13,091 nucleotides of DNA, taken from positions 1 to 13,091 of the forward strand of contig DOLC01000033.1 of assembly GCA_003509545.1 (NCBI GenBank), read 5' to 3'. The position numbers were made by a program, and so were the translations under genes. Below, piece by piece: positions 7,591 to 13,091 of the stretch. This DNA comes from Peptococcaceae bacterium (GTDB taxonomy: Bacteria > Bacillota > DSM-521 > Neomoorellales > Neomoorellaceae). Numbering within the stretch: the first letter of the stretch is position 1; every line of letters begins with the position of its first letter. The notes under the pieces were generated by a model that was not told the DNA's origin, did no database searches, and saw nothing but the letters and a program-made list of their open reading frames with translations.

Positions 7591-7619
7591 TCTATACGAA
7601 AATTTTCGGTATACCGCAA
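7591..7619 (-). promoter_or_regulatory. acs promoter with operator-like palindrome in its spacer
   Basis: On the minus strand TTGCGG (7619-7614) and TATAGA (7596-7591) are spaced by 17 bp. The spacer holds a perfect 12-bp palindrome CGAAAATTTTCG (7608-7597), extended to a near-perfect dyad by flanking TATA steps (7593-7613, one extra base). Transcription would start about 40 nt before the acs ATG. A palindrome between -35 and -10 is a typical site for a repressor or a MerR-type activator; which one is unknown. It does not look like a CcpA cre site. Confidence 0.5.
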
Positions 7620-8072
7620 CCCCTCCGCAGCCTGCGCCTCCCACCTCCCGGCCGTTGAAGTTAATACTACGAATAGCTAGTACATATTGTGTTAACTGTT
7701 AAAAACTATTTGTTATATCTTATCTTTCTTTTTGGAATTATATCTATTTTTCTTTTGAGACCGCTCTTTGCCCCCGCTGCACCGTAGATGGATGCCTATA
7801 TTTTTTTACATCAATGTCAACCGGTGGACCTCCTTGCAAAGATTTTTAACAGGGACAAGTCAGGGGTGTCAAGGGAAATGGGGCAAACAGCAAATTTTCG
7901 CCCCTGGAGGGTTTTTATGTAATGGGGAAAGTTTCACATGACAGGTTCCCTCTCTGCCCTTCCGCCCGGAGACCCCCTTAACGCCTTTTATTTCCCCTTT
8001 AACGCTGTTTCATTGCTTTTCGAGCCCCGCCCGGGGGCCATCTGCCCCTCGGTCCGGCTCCTTTAACAAGAG
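7620..8072. other. Intergenic region between divergent acs and the SDH protease gene
   Basis: I see no convincing gene here. The stretch 7670-7760 is AT-rich. Further right there are two perfect minus-strand TTGACA boxes: at 7872-7867, with a fair -10 (TTAAAA, 7849-7844) 17 bp away, and at 7820-7815, with no good -10. A GGGGC...GCCCC stem (about 7883-7907) and a GC-rich stem near 8022-8040 are present. Together these suggest a long regulatory region or extra distal promoters for acs. A strong AAGGAGG near 7835 leads only to a four-codon frame. Confidence 0.4.
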
Positions 8073-8102
8073 GCATAAACTAGTAACCCGTATTGTATAC
8101 TA
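8073..8102 (+). promoter_or_regulatory. Possible forespore sigma-G/F-type promoter for the SDH protease
   Basis: GCATA (8073-8077) and TATACTA (8096-8102) are 18 bp apart. This resembles the sigma-G consensus (GHATR, then CATWMTA, about 17-18 bp spacer) with one mismatch in the -10. TATACT also fits a sigma-A -10, but no TTGACA-like box is in place for it. The proximity of spore coat genes makes sporulation control plausible. The assignment is tentative. Confidence 0.35.
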
Positions 8103-8122
8103 ACCACGCAGGAGGGATGTCG

Positions 8123-8971
8123 GTGGATCTTTTGAGCCTCATATGGTTGTTCTTTCTCCTCTCAGCTTTTCTGCCCATGCTGCACCAGAAGAAAATCCAG
8201 GGAGCCCGCCTGCACCTCATACGGAGCATCGAGAAAAAACGCGGAGCACGCCTTATCACCCTCATCCACCGCCAGGAAGCCCTCAGTTTTCTGGGCATCC
8301 CGTTAAGCCGCTACATCAACATAGAAGATTCGGAACAGCTCCTGCGGGCCATCCGCCTCACGCCGGACGACATGCCCATAGATCTGGTCCTCCACACCCC
8401 CGGAGGCCTCGTCCTGGCAGCCGAACAAATCGCCCACGCCATCCTCAAACACCGGGGAAAGGTCACCGTTTTCGTACCCCACTATGCCATGTCGGGGGGT
8501 ACCCTCATCGCCCTGGCGGCCGACGAAATCGTCATGGACGAAAACGCCGTCCTGGGCCCGGTAGATCCCCAGCTCGGCCAGTACCCTGCCGCCTCCATCC
8601 TGCAGGTGCTGGCCCAAAAGCCCATCGAGAAAATCGACGACCACACCGTAATCCTCGCCGATATGGCCCGCAAAGCCATGAAACAGGTGCGTGAAAGCAT
8701 CACCCGTCTCCTGGCGGAAAAGATAGACCGCGCCAGGGCCGAGGAATTGGCCGCCATTTTGAGCGAAGGCCGCTGGACCCACGATTATCCCATAACCGTA
8801 GAAGAACTGGTAGAAATGGGGCTGCCGGTCAAGGTAGGCCTTCCCCGGGAGATATACCAGCTTATGGAGCTGTATCCCCAGCCTGCCGGTAGGCGGCCTT
8901 CGGTGCAGTATGTTCCCCTGCCCTACGGGCGGGAGGACGGCGTTCCCGTACCCTCCAAGGGCAACAAATAA
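8123..8971 (+). CDS. Membrane-anchored SDH/SppA-like serine protease (ClpP fold)
   Basis: Matches the serine dehydrogenase proteinase (SDH_sah) family, ClpP-fold peptidases related to SppA. Residues about 2-21 form one N-terminal membrane helix (LLSLIWLFFLLSAFLPML), so the catalytic domain is probably membrane-tethered. Family landmarks follow in order: TLIHRQE (46-52), PIDLVLHTPGG (85-95), VPHYAMSGGT (118-127) with the likely nucleophile S124, and DEIVMDENAVLGPVDPQLG. The tail has the usual WTHDYPIT and LYPQP segments. Substrate is unknown; membrane protein quality control is the usual inference. The GTG at 8123 is chosen because GGAGGG is six bases upstream; the in-frame ATG at 8117 touches that site. 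About 282 aa, full length. Confidence 0.85.
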   Translation: MDLLSLIWLFFLLSAFLPMLHQKKIQGARLHLIRSIEKKRGARLITLIHRQEALSFLGIPLSRYINIEDSEQLLRAIRLTPDDMPIDLVLHTPGGLVLAAEQIAHAILKHRGKVTVFVPHYAMSGGTLIALAADEIVMDENAVLGPVDPQLGQYPAASILQVLAQKPIEKIDDHTVILADMARKAMKQVRESITRLLAEKIDRARAEELAAILSEGRWTHDYPITVEELVEMGLPVKVGLPREIYQLMELYPQPAGRRPSVQYVPLPYGREDGVPVPSKGNK

Positions 8972-9009
8972 AAAGGCCCTCGCCCGCAAAAAGCGGGCCA
9001 AGGCCTTTT
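8971..9009. terminator. Bidirectional terminator between converging genes
   Basis: Outer arms AAAAGGCC (8971-8978) and GGCCTTTT (9002-9009), with inner arms CCCGC (8983-8987) and GCGGG (8993-8997) around an A5 loop. The U-tract is provided in both directions, so it can end both the protease transcript and the minus-strand coat protein transcript. Confidence 0.85.
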
Positions 9010-9036
9010 AGCTTTTCGAACTCCTCCCGGCCGGGA

Positions 9037-9414
9037 TCAGTATCTTGGTTGGAAGCCCCCCGGCCCCATTTGGCCCGGACTGACACCCTGTTGGCCGGGA
9101 TAAACACCGGGGCCGGGCCCCATCCCGGCCTGGGTCTGAATCCTCATGGATTCCTGCCTCAATTGCTGGTGAACCTGATTGATATCCTGCGCATTGGCCA
9201 TCTGCAGATTGTACCACCCGTGGGTCTGCATAGCATTAAAGACCATCTTGAGATAGTTTTGCTCGTCCTGGTAGACGCTAAAGAAGTCGCGCAGCAGGCT
9301 GTCGTTGGCACACTCCGTAATGGCATGGTTGTAACTGGAGGCCAAAAACTTCTGGCCGGCGAGGCAATCGCTGGCCATGGTCTTGTCGTCCATTCCCGGA
9401 ATGGGCAAACTCAT
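9037..9414 (-). CDS. CotF-family spore coat protein
   Basis: A 125-aa protein with a Coat_F-like helical domain at about residues 10-75 (DKTMASDCLAGQKFLASSYN, then DSLLRDFFSVYQDEQNYLKM), normally found in the spore coat of Bacilli and Clostridia. The domain is a ferritin-like helix bundle. The C-terminal 30 residues are rich in Gly, Pro, Gln and Met (GMGPGPGVYPGQQG), a low-complexity tail common in coat proteins. The ATG at 9414 is preceded by AGGGGGGA, unusually close. It begins 7 bp after the smaller coat gene, so the two are likely translated from one message and may pair. It is the last gene before a terminator. I do not assign a specific cot name. Confidence 0.8.
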   Translation of the reverse strand: MSLPIPGMDDKTMASDCLAGQKFLASSYNHAITECANDSLLRDFFSVYQDEQNYLKMVFNAMQTHGWYNLQMANAQDINQVHQQLRQESMRIQTQAGMGPGPGVYPGQQGVSPGQMGPGGFQPRY

Positions 9415-9421
9415 TCCCCCC

Positions 9422-9622
9422 TTACATTAGTTGCTGGCCGCCCAGGTGGCGGATTAACGTGTTGTAGTGGCGCTGGTGGGCTTGCTGCAGGGAACTGAAG
9501 AGCTGTTTCAACTGGGGATCACTGCACTGGGCCGCATAGACACCGCATTTCTGGATCATGAGGAGCTCAGAACTCAAGTTCTCCCGCAGCTGCATCAATT
9601 CCGCCTGGATCAAACCCGGCAT
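9422..9622 (-). CDS. Small CotF-like coat protein
   Basis: A 66-aa, mostly helical protein. The segments LIQAELMQLRENLSSELLMI and SDPQLKQLFSSLQQAHQRHY match the two-helix pattern of short spore coat (CotF-like) proteins that usually sit next to a full CotF gene in Clostridia. The start ATG at 9622 has AGGGGG six bases upstream; the same frame is open farther upstream, but that part overlaps the stem-loop and the end of the glutaredoxin gene and is probably untranslated. It lies 79 bp after the glutaredoxin gene and 7 bp before the larger coat gene. It may supply half of a heteromeric helix bundle (inference). Confidence 0.75.
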   Translation of the reverse strand: MPGLIQAELMQLRENLSSELLMIQKCGVYAAQCSDPQLKQLFSSLQQAHQRHYNTLIRHLGGQQLM

Positions 9623-9665
9623 AGAGGTCCCCCTTTCGCTATGGCTCGATTTCGATCTAAGTTTT

Positions 9666-9708
9666 CCACTACGGCCGGGTCTTATACGCCTTCCCGGGCG
9701 TCTAGTGG
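9666..9708 (-). other. Stem-loop at the end of the glutaredoxin gene
   Basis: CCACTA (9708-9703 on the minus strand) pairs with TAGTGG (9671-9666), and inside it a CCCGG-type stem pairs across a loop of about 13 bases. The structure includes the glutaredoxin stop codon. It is followed by AAAAC rather than U residues, so it is not an intrinsic terminator on this strand. It could stabilise or process the message and set different expression of the redox gene and the coat genes. Confidence 0.45.
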
Positions 9709-9935
9709 AGCATTTTCTCCAGGCGTTGGGGATCATAGCCTACTACTACCTCTTGCCCGATCACAGTGGTGGGAACGGCCATGAATCCGGTGCGCCGGTA
9801 CATTTCTTCCTGGGCCTTCTCGTCCCGCGATATATCCTTTTCCTCAAAGTCCACGCCTTTACGGGAAAGAAACTCTTTCACCGAGGCACACGCAGGTCAA
9901 GTGGGGGTGGTGTAAACAACTACTTCAGCAGGCAT
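9702..9935 (-). CDS. Glutaredoxin-like selenoprotein (UxxC), read through in-frame TGA
   Basis: Reading through one TGA gives a complete 77-aa glutaredoxin/NrdH-like protein of the YruB type. It starts at the ATG at 9935 (GGGAGG ten bases upstream) with the first strand EVVVYTTPT. The TGA (9899-9897) at position 13 falls exactly where the first Cys of CxxC belongs, so the active site reads U13-P-A-C16. Next come SVKEFLSRKGVDFEEKDI, the cis-proline motif AVPT (P55), the strand TVIGQEVVVGYD, and a final helix to a TAG at 9704-9702. No frame disruption other than the TGA is seen, and a SECIS-like hairpin follows it. Likely role: small cytoplasmic thiol/selenol oxidoreductase. It precedes two spore coat genes on the same strand. 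A nonsense mutation in a Cys codon (TGC or TGT to TGA) is the alternative. Confidence 0.85.
9862..9899 (-). promoter_or_regulatory. Bacterial SECIS element of the glutaredoxin mRNA
   Basis: Counting the U of the UGA as 1, a stem forms from nucleotides 17-38: CGG, a bulged U (20), GAAAGA, the loop GUU (27-29), UCUUUC, CCG. All nine base pairs are Watson-Crick. The bulged U and the G-U in the apical loop, seven bases apart, match the SelB-binding features of the E. coli fdhF SECIS (bulged U17, loop G23-U24). The hairpin lies wholly within the coding sequence right after the UGA, as in bacteria. Confidence 0.8.
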
Positions 9936-9939
9936 GCCC

Positions 9940-10080
9940 CTATAACCTCCCGGTAGATTTGTCGTGCCCCCGAAGGGCGGCTTTCTTAAACGCCGGCAGG
10001 GCCGGCTGAAGCGCCATACCGGCATTCCCGTTGCCTTTGAAAAGGGCGGGCTTCGTTTTTAGTTTGCCGGATACGGGCAT
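9940..10080 (-). CDS. Possible small basic protein, 46 aa, unknown function
   Basis: An ATG at 10080 opens a 46-codon frame ending at a TAG at 9942-9940, four bases before the glutaredoxin ATG. The product is Lys-, Ala- and Gly-rich with no Cys or clear membrane helix (GKLKTKPALFKGNGNAGMAL). Third codon positions favour G/C as in neighbouring genes, and tight packing between the aminotransferase stop and the glutaredoxin start argues for a gene. Against it, no good ribosome binding site precedes the ATG, and the region holds hairpins (GCCGGC-agg-GCCGGC at 9992-10006; a GCC/GGC stem at 9966-9981) that would suit a non-coding spacer. I recognise no family. Confidence 0.35.
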   Translation of the reverse strand: MPVSGKLKTKPALFKGNGNAGMALQPALPAFKKAALRGHDKSTGRL

Positions 10081-10088
10081 AGGCTATA

Positions 10089-11489
10089 CTATTTTCCCTT
10101 CTTCGCAAAAAGGGAAGCCAGGGCGGTGCGGGTACTGTCCAGGGCTACGCTGAAGAATCCCCTCCGGACGAGGATTTCTTCCAGGGCCTCCAAAACCCTT
10201 TCTATGTCTGCCCTGTCCACCACGAGGGGCGGTTCCAGGCGGACAACGTTGGGGTTGTTCAGGGTGTAGGCCGTTATAATCCGGTACTTGTTCATGAGCT
10301 GGCCCGCCACCAGGGAACCGAAGTACTCCCGGGAAAGCTCGTTGACTTTCCCCAGGGTCAAGCGGTCCCAAAGCCCTTCCGCCGGGGTGTTGAACTCCAG
10401 CCCTATCAACAATCCGCGGCCCCGCACCTCTTTGAGGAGGGATGATTTTTTCTGGATGTGCCGCAGCCCTTCCAGGAAAAAATGCCCTTTCTCCCTGGCC
10501 TGCCCGGCCAGGTCCCGGGTTACGATGCTTTCGACAGCCGCCAAGCCGGCCGCCATGGCCCAGGTGTTGCCCCCGAAAGTGGAAGTATGAAGGGCGTAAT
10601 TCTCCAGTCCGCCGTAAGCCTTATCCCAGATGTCCGGGCGGGTTATGTAAGCGCCTAGAGGCATAATCCCTCCGCCCAAGGATTTGGCCAGGCACATAAT
10701 GTCGGGTACCACCCCGTCGTGTTCACAGGCAAAGAGATAGCCCGTCCGCCCCAAACCCGTCTGGATCTCGTCCACGATGAGGAGGCTGCCGTAGCGGTCG
10801 CAGAGTTCCCTCGCCCGGACCAGGTACCCGTCCTCGGGAACGATAACTCCGCCTTCTCCCTGGATGGGCTCCACGATGAAGGCCGCCACGTCGCCCCTGG
10901 CCAATTTGGCCTCCAGGGCGCCGGGGTCGTTGAAGGGTACGGCCTCGCACTCGGGCAGGAGGGGGGCAAAGGGTTCCTGGTATTTGCGGCGTCCCGTAAC
11001 CGACAGGGAACCGAAGGTTTTACCGTGAAAAGAATTCTCGCAGTAAACGATTTTCGGCCGGCCTGTGGCCGCCCGGGCGAGCTTCAGGGCTCCCTCCACG
11101 GCTTCCGTACCGCTGTTACAGAAAAAAACCCGGCTCAAATTCCCCGGCGTAATCTGGGCCAGGTTATGGGCCAGGGCGGCGGCCAAGGGATTCAAAGAGG
11201 CCTGGAGGAGGTTGGGCCGCTCCTTCACTTCTTCGAGGGCAGCCAGCACTTCCGGGGGATTATGGCCCAGGTTCAGGGCGCCGTAGGCCCCCAAGAAATC
11301 GAAATACTGCCGCCCTTCCCGGTCCCATACATGGGCGCCCCGGGCACGGACGAATTGTTTGTCGAAATCCAGAAGTCCCAAAAGCCCCGCCAGGCCGGGA
11401 TTTATGTAGCGCTTATAATAATCCCTTATTTCCTGGCGGCCCAAATCCAGGGCTTCCCGAAGCCCCAGAAGATCGTACTGCCTGTGCAT
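10089..11489 (-). CDS. Class III pyridoxal-phosphate aminotransferase, putrescine/ornithine type
   Basis: A 466-aa fold-type I aminotransferase. Visible features are GAYGALNLGH, the phosphate-binding SGTEA (126-130), the cofactor-contacting D240 in LLIVDEIQTGLGRTG, and the Schiff-base lysine K269 in CLAKSLGGG. The C-terminal ITAYTLNNPNVVRLEPPL closely follows the pattern of E. coli putrescine aminotransferase (AGTLNNAKTIRIEPPL), so an omega-amine donor with 2-oxoglutarate as acceptor is the best guess; acetylornithine, ornithine or beta-lysine-type substrates remain possible. The N-terminal extension of about 45 residues is typical of the putrescine type. The ATG at 11489 has AGGGGA nearby. 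It has its own promoter and may read on into the glutaredoxin and coat genes, since no clear terminator follows. Confidence 0.85.
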   Translation of the reverse strand: MHRQYDLLGLREALDLGRQEIRDYYKRYINPGLAGLLGLLDFDKQFVRARGAHVWDREGRQYFDFLGAYGALNLGHNPPEVLAALEEVKERPNLLQASLNPLAAALAHNLAQITPGNLSRVFFCNSGTEAVEGALKLARAATGRPKIVYCENSFHGKTFGSLSVTGRRKYQEPFAPLLPECEAVPFNDPGALEAKLARGDVAAFIVEPIQGEGGVIVPEDGYLVRARELCDRYGSLLIVDEIQTGLGRTGYLFACEHDGVVPDIMCLAKSLGGGIMPLGAYITRPDIWDKAYGGLENYALHTSTFGGNTWAMAAGLAAVESIVTRDLAGQAREKGHFFLEGLRHIQKKSSLLKEVRGRGLLIGLEFNTPAEGLWDRLTLGKVNELSREYFGSLVAGQLMNKYRIITAYTLNNPNVVRLEPPLVVDRADIERVLEALEEILVRRGFFSVALDSTRTALASLFAKKGK

Positions 11490-11537
11490 CTCTTTCCCCT
11501 GCCTTTTCCCATAAATGGAACATGGATAAGCAAGTCT

Positions 11538-11567
11538 ATTGTATCACTACGGATATAAAAACGCCAA
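11538..11567 (-). promoter_or_regulatory. Promoter of the aminotransferase gene
   Basis: On the minus strand TTGGCG (11567-11562) and TACAAT (11543-11538, five of six consensus bases) are 18 bp apart. The -35 lies within the 3' arm and the spacer within the T-tract of the upstream terminator, so termination and initiation signals overlap. The leader is about 40 nt. Confidence 0.5.
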
Positions 11568-11582
11568 GCTTACCGCTTGGCG
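11557..11582 (-). terminator. Rho-independent terminator of the radical SAM gene
   Basis: CGCCAAGC (11582-11575) and GCTTGGCG (11569-11562) form a perfect 8-bp stem with a five-base loop, followed by TTTTTAT on the minus strand. It lies 45 bp after the radical SAM stop codon. Confidence 0.9.
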
Positions 11583-11627
11583 CCAATTTCCATAACTCCC
11601 TCCACCGAAGCCGCAGGGTTTCATTCT

Positions 11628-12975
11628 TCAGACAGAAGTTTTCTCCTCCCATATCCGGTCCGCAATGCCGGCCCAAGCCCGGGCGTAGGGCTCCATTTTG
11701 GCGGCAAATTCATCCACTGTTTCGTTGTCATGTAGTTGGGTAAACCTGGCCCCGGACTCGTGAACAATTTCCCTTAGTATTTCGGGATTGTCGATCAAGG
11801 GACAAGGACGCCGAAGATTGGGGCTAAAGGGTTGGCGCTTCTGGTAGGCGCGGAAAAGGGGATTCTGGAGGGCTTCCTCCAGGCTCATTTCTTTTATGTT
11901 ACAGGTGCTATAATGGACGAAGGCGCAGGGCTCTACTTCCCCCGCCGCATTAATGTGGAAATAGCGCCTCCCGCCTGCAATACACCCGTTGCTGGCCTCC
12001 CCATCGTTCCAAAAATCCACCAGGAAAATGGGTTTCGTTTGGCGGAAACGGGTTATCTGTTCGAACATCCAGGCCCTCTGCTCGGGGGTGGCCATAAGCT
12101 GGAGGTCCACGTCTTTACCGATGGGGATGTACGTGAAGAACCACACAAACGCCACCCCTTTATCTACTAACATATCAATAAAGGCCTCGCTGCCCACTTC
12201 CTCCGTGTTCTTTCGGGTGTAGGTGACCGACGCACCGAAGACCGTTCCGCCTTCCCGCAAGAGATCCATGGCCCGCATAACCTTCTGGAATACCCCTTTA
12301 CCCCGCCTGGCATCCGTGGCTTCCTCAAAGCCCTCCAGGCTGATGGCCACCGTAATGTTGCCCAACCGGACCATTTCCTCCACGAAATGCTCGTCGATCA
12401 AGGTGCCGTTAGTAAAAAGGTGAAATACCTGGTCCGGATGCCTTTCCGCCAGGGTTAAAATATCCGTCTTTCGCAACAGGGGTTCTCCCCCGGACATGGC
12501 GGTAAAATAAATACCCAACTTTTCTCCCTCGGTGATTATGCGGTCCATCGTGGCCAGATCCAGCTCCTGGGCGCGGGGGTAATCGCCCGCCCAGCAACCT
12601 AGACAGTTCAAATTGCACTTTTCCGTAGGGTCCATCAAGATGGCCCAGGGAACCGCCACCCCCAGCCTGGCCGCCCACTCCTTCTGCCGGGGAACGCCTA
12701 TAAAAGTCGCGTTCACGAAGAAGTTTACGGCCAAGCGCTCGCGGATATGGGGGTGGGTGGTAGTGAGCAGCCGCTGGGCGTACTTGTACCAGTTACTTTC
12801 TTTGTCCTGCAGCACCCGTTTCCCCGCGGCCACCATTTCCCGGTGGTGGGCATCCCGGGCCATCTTCTCCGCCAGCGCCAACAACCCCCCCCAGGTTGCG
12901 CTCCGGATTCCGCAGGATAAACTTGACGCCCTGCTCCAGAACCTTTTCCCCTACCATCGTTTCCGCAAACTTCAT
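11628..12975 (-). CDS. Radical SAM/SPASM-type protein, frameshifted in a G8 tract
   Basis: The main frame (12884 down to 11628, 418 aa) carries the radical SAM motif CNLNCLGC (C90, C94, C97 counted from 12884), SGGEPLLR, a TNGTLID segment and a SPASM-like region with NGCIAGGRRYFHINAAGEVE and a later RRPCPL. It belongs to a common Firmicute radical SAM family of unknown substrate. Its true N-terminus lies in another frame: an ATG at 12975 after GGGGAGGAG gives MKFAETMVGEKVLEQGVKFI to NPERNLGG, matching the family's start. The two parts join at eight G residues (12892-12885); seven G would restore a 448-aa protein. Cause: sequencing error, phase variation, transcript slippage or a true mutation. 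It is followed by a terminator. Substrate not assigned. Confidence 0.85.
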
Positions 12976-13008
12976 TCCCGGCTCCTCCCCTGGTGGTATT
13001 GTCCCGCC

Positions 13009-13041
13009 ATTGAGCTCTTTTAATATATACAGCCGCTCAAT
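13009..13041. promoter_or_regulatory. Inverted repeat upstream of the radical SAM gene
   Basis: ATTGAGC (13009-13015) and GCTCAAT (13035-13041) are perfect 7-bp arms around 19 AT-rich bases, ending about 33 bp before the ATG at 12975. A minus-strand TATAAT (13072-13067) lies just upstream; its -35 would fall outside the window. The repeat would sit in the transcript leader or just downstream of the start site, where a repressor could bind or a hairpin form. Confidence 0.4.
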
Positions 13042-13091
13042 ACCCAAAAGACCAATTTTTATTTTAATTATAGTACTACAGCGTCAGATAG

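Noticed and set aside
7815..7835. AAGGAGG followed by TTG ACA TTG ATG TAA as a leader peptide
   Set aside because: Four codons with no run of regulatory codons; the TTGACA is more simply a promoter element or chance.
9558..9956. Plus-strand frame opposite the glutaredoxin gene
   Set aside because: The minus-strand read-through product matches a known fold with its active site in place, and the plus frame has no recognisable domain.
10719..11558. Plus-strand frame (279 codons) opposite the aminotransferase
   Set aside because: Antisense shadow; it also runs through the aminotransferase promoter and ends in the neighbouring terminator region.
1..13091. CRISPR arrays, tRNA or rRNA genes, insertion sequences
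   Set aside because: I saw no regularly spaced repeats, tRNA-like or rRNA-like sequence, or transposase.

Overview
The window reads as chromosomal DNA of a GC-rich, anaerobic, spore-forming Firmicute. Moorella, Thermanaeromonas or Desulfotomaculum-like clostridia fit best. The evidence is a Gram-positive type GS-I-alpha glutamine synthetase, CotF-family spore coat proteins, GGAGG/GGGGG-rich ribosome binding sites, AMP-forming acetyl-CoA synthetase, and a likely selenoprotein. The assignment is inferred from gene types, not from a database match.

Layout. Positions 1-372 hold mostly non-coding sequence and the control region of a YheO/DauR-type regulator (373-1053, +), which converges on a minus-strand operon glnA-lpdA-lipA (4686 down to 1075). 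That operon has its own sigma-A type promoter (TTGAAG-17-TATAAT) and a structured leader. Upstream of it, also on the minus strand, are a small nuclease-fold protein (4809-5300) and acs (5597-7546). Just after acs lies a short ORF resembling the last residues of a sodium:solute symporter, then a strong terminator. The acs promoter has a palindrome in its -35/-10 spacer. After a ~0.5 kb intergenic stretch, a plus-strand membrane-anchored SppA/ClpP-fold serine protease of the SDH family (8123-8971) converges, across a bidirectional terminator, on a minus-strand group: aminotransferase (10089-11489), a possible 46-aa ORF, a glutaredoxin-like gene and two CotF-type coat genes (down to 9037). The right end carries a radical SAM/SPASM gene broken by a G8 homopolymer frameshift.

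The most notable item is the glutaredoxin-like gene at 9702-9935. An in-frame TGA sits exactly where the first cysteine of the thioredoxin-fold CxxC motif should be. It is followed at the right distance by a stem with a bulged U and a GUU apical loop, the features of a bacterial SECIS element. It therefore reads as a selenocysteine glutaredoxin (UxxC), which standard gene calling truncates or misses. It lies directly upstream of the two spore coat genes and may be co-expressed with them.

Functionally the window combines acetate activation (acs, plus a lost or shortened acetate-type symporter), nitrogen assimilation (glnA), lipoyl-dependent dehydrogenase or glycine cleavage support (lpdA, lipA), polyamine/omega-amino acid transamination, and a spore/redox group.
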